64,000 nt of DNA from Cristatella mucedo (lineage: Eukaryota > Bryozoa > Phylactolaemata > Cristatellidae), in NCBI GenBank assembly GCA_009760855.2, contig WPIO01000049.1, forward strand, positions 62,001-126,000. Direction: 5' to 3'. The translations under genes were made by a program, and so were the position numbers. Shown here piece after piece: positions 58,876-64,000 of the stretch. The stretch's first letter is position 1. Each line of letters begins with the position of its first letter. Below the pieces are notes generated by a model. The model saw only the letters and a program-made list of their open reading frames with translations. It was not told where the DNA came from and ran no database searches.

Positions 58876-59387
58876 AGCACCATGTACGAGACAGCTCCCC
58901 TGGGCAGAAGTTCAGGAAGTTTTTTTAGTAGAATGCAACTAAGGCCGATATGCCGGGAAGTCACCGGATCGTCAAGTCTAATATAAGAGCAAGTAAGTCA
59001 GAGCTGCAGGGGGCAGGCAGCAGAGGCAAGCAAATTATGCTGTGGACGACTGTGTTTTACACTCAAAGACGTGAGCTGGGCTCGAGTGAAGAGTCTCGTG
59101 AGAGACACGTGGCCTCGGCAGCATCGGATAAAGGTGGAGCACTGGGGGAGGGCCATGAGCCCTCGTTCTCCACATCCTGGTGGTAACTAAGCCAGCTTGT
59201 ACAAAAGCTTTAATGTGGCAGAATCAACGGTTGGATTGATATGGTGCTCCAACAGTCCTGTGGGATGTTGCAGTGTTGGTGTGCGCGGAACAACGTCTGA
59301 TGGGCCACGGGTACTGCAGGTGTCATTACATGGGACACCAGAAGCATACGTCTCGGCCCTCATCGATTTCGACAGACGAGCATTTAT

Positions 59388-59482
59388 AATAATACTAATG
59401 ATATATATTTCTATAATGCCCTCAGAGAACCTTCTGGGCACTTTACATGTGCTGCAAAGGAAGTTTACTCAAATTCGACAGA
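59388..59482 (-). mobile_element. L2-like LINE 3' end fragment
   Basis: ATAATAATACTAATGATATA, TATAATGCCCTCAGAGAACC and TTACATGTGCTGCAAAGGAA. Confidence 0.68.
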
Positions 59483-59575
59483 TATGCAAATACTTTATAT
59501 GAACAACACAACCAGACCCAGGCAGCGAACTACTTGTGTTGGCATACAGAGTGCCCGTGCGACAGCAGCACTTAC

Positions 59576-59682
59576 ATGTACTGGTGATACGGCGTGCTCA
59601 GCTGCAGTCTCATCTTGCCAAAATCTTTAACTGATGCAATCTCCATTTCTAATTGGTGAATAGGGGAGCCAAGTTTAAAGTC
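59576..59682 (-). CDS. ARAP: ARAP exon: PH2 middle strands
   Basis: Encodes 35 codons plus two bases (phase 2). It begins DFKLGSPIHQLEM, which resembles the ARAP PH2 segment after the LYK-type strand, and ends LSTPYHQY, matching the family's conserved 'TPYR' strand. Acceptor is cattacag, donor is gtaagt. It continues in frame into 55251-55335. The reading frame is open and no other frame preserves the PH pattern. Confidence 0.82.
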
Positions 59683-60289
59683 CTGTAATGACAGCCAAAT
59701 GAGACAATGTCAGTGAACACGTGCTTACGTGCTGCTATAGGAGTATCACATGCTTCTGGCTTCAGCAATAACAAGCAACTAGTAAATAAATCTACGGCTA
59801 ATAAAGGCATAGGCAGCCGATTCAACAAATCGATGGATAAAACACTCGCAAGTAAATTGACCAAAATGGAACTCGGCTTAGGTGGGTCTCTTGTCAAGTT
59901 AAAACTATCCATGCACAGATTTTGACAGAGACCAATTAAAATGTAATAACTTTCTTCTGAAGATTGACAAGAGTAAAGCACAAATGCATCAAGGCCAAGT
60001 AAATTAATCTGGAGGGACTCAAAGTGAACAGAATGGTGCCACTATACCACGAATTTCGTCAATGAACACAACCCCCTGGCTTTCTATAAAACGACAAACA
60101 AAAATCATCAGGATCAGCAAAAATTCCGAATAAACAGCCAGAAATGTTGCCAATAAATGAGCAAGGGAATGAAAAGTGCAGCAAGGAAGTTTGCCACTAA
60201 GCAACTTCAGTAAGTAGAGAAAATTAAATTCTTCAGTCGCTTTAGGCACCGTCGCCAAAACCGTTGCTCTCCTTGTCAGTAGTAATGAC

Positions 60290-60440
60290 AGCGGAAGGAC
60301 TACCAGGGCATTGTCCGGCTTAGATTTGTCGGCAGCATTCGACACTATATACCACCAGAGCCTTCCGAGCGAAGGATCGAAGTTTCGCGGGCCAGATTCG
60401 AGGAATTAGCCTGGCTGTCTACTTCTTGGCAGTAGGTTAG
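60290..60440 (+). mobile_element. LINE reverse transcriptase remnant
   Basis: Plus strand reads ALSGLDLSAAFDTIYHQSLP, RT motif A, in otherwise broken sequence. Differs from the common copies around the motif, so probably an older family. Lies in the intron between the first two ARAP exons of the window. Confidence 0.6.
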
Positions 60441-61560
60441 AGGCTTCTGAGGTAGCCAACCAATAAGGAACAGACCCACACACTAAAAAGCAACACGGGG
60501 ATGCTGCCTTCATGGATGAGTTTCGTACGGAGACCAGTTGGTGGGACTGCCATATTCGGAAGACAACAAATCGACAAAGAAATGTGTACAGAAGGATGGC
60601 AGCTAAATTTTGAAGTATAAGCGTTAATAAGGGCTGTTACAAACCAGCAATGCAAATGGGTGAGGCGCTGTATGCTTCCCTGCTTAAGCCCGATTGGCAA
60701 AGAGCCAAGAGCTTGGAATTAGAACACATGAGGCTGGCAATGTTATCGCGCTGAATGAAAAATATGCTGAGGCCGTTGTCACCTTGGGCTCTGCCGAATG
60801 TACAGCCCAACTGCTGTCCTGTTGCTCGGCAGTGTGTGCTTGCCATGCTATTTAAACTGTACGTCGTTAGACTGCACACATAGTGAACGCTACTTGTGGC
60901 TTGCTCAGGATTGTGTGCTCTGAGTGTTGGCCGCCGAAAGCTATTCATCTACGAATCCAATGCCGGTCCTTGATTGGCCTACGGATGCTATTCTATATCG
61001 AATGCACCATGTTGTGTAGGATGACAGCAAGCAAAGGCTCTGCGTAATATCAGACAATGTTTCTTCCTAGCACTGCATTCTACTACTACCATCCACAGCA
61101 GCAAGTAGCAGCTCCTTTTGAGAGCTGCTGCTTCATTTCCATTTGCTGCCAAAAGAGAAGGATTTGAGATCTCTCTTGTTGCCAAGTGAGAGCCAACCAA
61201 TCACAGCAAACTAGAGCTCGAAAACAGGCTCCGACTCCGACGTCTCGACTTCGAGCCGTTATGAAGTGTAGACATGGTTGGTTCGATGCTAGTTTCCACT
61301 CGAAACAAGTTCGCGAGTGTGTGACTCCAAATGTTCACCAGTATACTCGAAGCTTTACACACACGCACGCACACAGATGCATACGTGTGCAGGTATACAA
61401 GTATATACAATTTGATTGCAAGGAATGCTTAGTTAATGCCTCCGGTCCCACTTCAATTTTGAATAATAGATGCAATCCAGTGATAATAGATGATAGGAAA
61501 TCATTTTCCTGTGAATCCTTATTGAAATAGGCATGGTGCAAGCAGAAAATATTTAGGTCG
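60441..61560. other. ARAP-like gene intron, no feature recognised
   Basis: No supported exon or repeat end. Short CA-rich patch near 61360-61380. Confidence 0.4.
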
Positions 61561-61565
61561 CCAGA

Positions 61566-61700
61566 ATGGTTTGGCCCAGTGGTTAAGGTGCTCGCCCGAC
61601 CAAGGTCTGGTCGAGGTCGTGGGCTCGAGCTCCGTGGCGAATATGAAGCGCCTGAATAGAGAGATTAATTTCTCTTAGGGTGCTATATAAATGAATTACA
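61566..61700 (+). mobile_element. tRNA-derived SINE, family 1 (best copy)
   Basis: Head TGGTTTGGCCCAGTGGTTAA (box A TGGCCCAGTGG type) and GGTCGTGGGCTCGAGCTCC (box B), then GAAGCGCCTGAATAGAGAGA and TTTCTCTTAGGGTGCTATAT, ending AAATGAATTA. Confidence 0.85.
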
Positions 61701-62012
61701 TTTTTTCTTATAGGAATGATCCTCAAGGATGTGCTATTGGTTGTAGACCAAAAAACCGGGAGTAGCCTCCAGTACATGCAGAGGCCTGCTGTTCTGTTTG
61801 GCTTTGATATACTAACGGCAAACTGTCGACACCTCAAAAATCTGACAGGCGTCTGCATTTATATAGATTGAAGTGGTGTGAAATGAAGCCAGCTTGAATG
61901 GCTTATACAGCAAACGCTTGGGATGCTTCAAACGTATGCAATTCTGCAGGGTTATCTGCAAGCATGATTTGGGAGACCTTGCTATAACAGCTTACGTAGA
62001 CCGACAGCTTAC

Positions 62013-62159
62013 ATTGAAGTTGTTGTAGTAGCACAGTCGACCTCCTTTGATGGCGACAAATCGCCGATGCTTCAACCCGTCAATGAATATGTTGCCATAC
62101 ACGTCAGGTTCACTCATATCGCCGCCCGGCTTTAAGCCAACACCGTGAGCCTTCCCGAG
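62013..62159 (-). CDS. ARAP: ARAP exon: start of the PH domain before ArfGAP
   Basis: Encodes 49 codons in phase 0 at both ends. The end reads FIDGLKHRRFVAI then GGRLCYYNN, the first strands of a PH domain. The acceptor is a pyrimidine-rich ttttcag and the donor is gtaagc. It joins in frame to the exon at 59576-59682. The segment before the PH (about residues 1-22, Gly/Lys-rich) is linker. This is the most 5' exon I can support. In ARAPs the PH immediately before ArfGAP is PH2. Confidence 0.8.
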
Positions 62160-63290
62160 CTGAAAAGAGCCAAAGTAGATCTTCAAGGTGATAAGCCCAC
62201 AAACGAGCATGAGATGGTCACAATGCCACTAGAATAGGGTGGTAAAAAATTGCCAACGAAGTAATGGACAACAGGACACTTTTCAGCTCAACATGCTAAG
62301 GCTTCCACAAAACAAAAGCAGGCTGTTTTTATGCTCTAGAATTCATCGAATCGACTATGATACTCTACTCCTAGACAGACGTGAGATAGCCGCCAAATAT
62401 AAGTAAATCCTGATGAGCAAGTTAGCTTGCCAGGCTTACCAGGGCAGGCAATGAAAGAAAAGATGCACTGATACTAAGCGAGGTTTGCTAGCTGTTTATC
62501 CGAAATCTTACAAGATCCTTGTGCTGGCATCGAATTTTAGACAGGGAATGGTGCACAGTTACTTTGCCAATTTCTTAAGTGCCTTACAAAGCTTAGATCG
62601 GCTGGTCCCCTGAAGCTATTGGCCCTGCAGGATTCGACCGCCGAGATAAATTTTCAATTATTAGAGTTCAGTGTTTCATAATGTGGACTTCCTATCTCAT
62701 AGCTTTTCTTGCAACGCATCAGTGGTAAACAGTGAAGTCACGACGAACTTCATAGACCTTTCTTTCAGAAGCTCCACATCATAGCAGATGGTTAGCCATG
62801 CTCAATTACCTACATCTGCTAGCCAAAAAGTAATCATATGGGCATTGTCGGCTGTAACAGGTGAACTTCAAGAAGCCTATGTCAGAGCATTGACAGTTTG
62901 ATAAAGCCAATTACTGTTCTCAATGTAATGAAATACCCTGGAGGCTAGCTACAACTTAAGGCAATGCAAATCCTCATGATCGTGCATCAATTCAATGGAA
63001 AGGCTCAGATATATCGGTATTCTAAGCTAGCCACAATTGTTGGATTGTTCTTCAATGCAAAGACACTGAGGCAAACAAATACAAGGTAAAGTGATGTAAT
63101 AAGATCCCTGACCTTCACCTTTCAAGAATGGAATGGAATGCAATACAATGCGATGTCTCTTGTCTGTCAAAGTCCATAAAGCCACAAAGACTTTGTGGGT
63201 GTTATGAAGGAGAGTTTTCTATAACGCACTTCAATCCTAAGCAGTTTTTGGTCCAAATTCGGTAGCTTCCAAAATGACCTTACCCTAGAT
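62160..63290. other. No recognisable feature
   Basis: Upstream of the first supported ARAP exon. Some open splice-bounded segments exist but none shows a PH or SAM pattern. Confidence 0.4.
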
Positions 63291-63294
63291 GAAA

Positions 63295-64000
63295 ACATCA
63301 GCTCCACATTCAAGTCTATCTTCTTTCAGCTGCATAACATTGCCAAAAGTTGGGCTTGCTTTGACAAGGATACTACATCCATATTGGTCCCTGCATTTGC
63401 AACATCCTGTCTCGACTTCAGTAACTCACTATTTGCTGGTCTACCGGCCTGTGCAATCCGGTGCTTAAGGTTAGTAAGAAGCTCTGCAGCTAGGCTTGTC
63501 TGACATGAGCATAGCAGTTGCCACATCACACCACTTCTCACCGACCTACACTGGCTCCCAATCAACAGTGTATCGACTTCAAGGTTCTGTACCTTACTTG
63601 TAGGTCCCTTCATTTTCTGGCTCCAGCATACCTATCAGAACTACTCCCCCACCAGGCCAAGCATCGTATAACCATCTGTTCTGACTGAAATAATGTAGAT
63701 AAATCTCGTACAAACGTCAAAACCTTTAGAGACTATACGTTTAGTTGATATGCGCCCAAAGCTTGTCAACCACTTCCGACTGGCATCACAACATCCCCTG
63801 ACTTGACGACATTTAATAAGAAGCTAAAAATATCTTTACTTAGCACAGCACTTAGTGGGTCCTTGTGATTCGTCCTTTGTGTGCATATGTGTGCTAACAC
63901 TGTGCCTGCTGCTACTAACCATATCAACATGTTGATGCTGTGAATGTCACATCTAACCATGCTATGCTTGATATTGTGAATGTTACCACTAATCATTAGG
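63295..64000 (+). mobile_element. Degenerate L2-like LINE fragment, runs to window end
   Basis: Plus-strand remnants FQLHNIAKSWACFDKD, AYLSELLPHQAKHR and the start of the conserved 3' UTR (TCCTTGTGATTCGTCCTTTG). The terminal hairpin lies beyond the window. Confidence 0.8.

Noticed and set aside
62509-62575. Possible upstream ARAP exon (open segment before gtaaga)
   Set aside because: No pyrimidine tract before its acceptor and no PH or SAM similarity.

Overview
The window is animal nuclear DNA: short exons separated by long introns, abundant non-LTR retrotransposons (L2/CR1 type), tRNA-derived SINEs and long microsatellites. There are no bacterial gene arrangements. The main content is one large gene on the minus strand. 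I rebuilt it exon by exon from splice sites and reading phase, and recognise it as an ARAP-family protein (ArfGAP with RhoGAP, ankyrin and PH domains). Divergence from vertebrate ARAPs and the repeat content suggest an invertebrate, but I cannot name the phylum.

In transcript order (high to low coordinates) the gene reads: PH domain (62159 to 55251), ArfGAP zinc finger and its C-terminal half (54296 to 51888), ankyrin-like helix (49831 to 49763), PH3 (48685 to 37663), PH4 (35762 to 33249), RhoGAP (31848 to 25984), RA domain (24876 to 19306), last PH domain (17216 to 14026), a Ser-rich tail exon (9478 to 9380) and a candidate last exon with stop and poly(A) signal (7649 to 7325). The 26 placed exons sum to 3000 nt and keep phase, except for one unresolved gap between the ankyrin exon and the PH3 exon. 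The 5' end (SAM, first PH) is not seen and probably lies beyond 64000. All domains belong to one cytosolic or membrane-associated regulator coupling phosphoinositide binding to Arf and Rho GTPases.

The introns are filled with L2-like LINE copies: a 5'-truncated copy with an open 548-codon reverse transcriptase (56955-58601), a longer copy with endonuclease and RT broken by frameshifts (38863-41745), and many 3' fragments recognisable by a terminal hairpin and (ATT)n tail. Two tRNA-derived SINE families are present. The tail of one matches the 3' end of a second LINE family. Arrays of (CA)n, (GA)n, (ACAT)n and minisatellites punctuate the introns.

Positions 1 to about 4100 are GC-richer, hold a 325-bp LTR-like direct repeat pair 2.28 kb apart, and contain no gene I recognise. 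The most notable observation is that the RhoGAP domain has Cys where the catalytic arginine finger is expected, while other RhoGAP motifs are kept. Two introns with identical GC donors (AAG|GCAAGT) and the SINE/LINE tail sharing are also worth a look.
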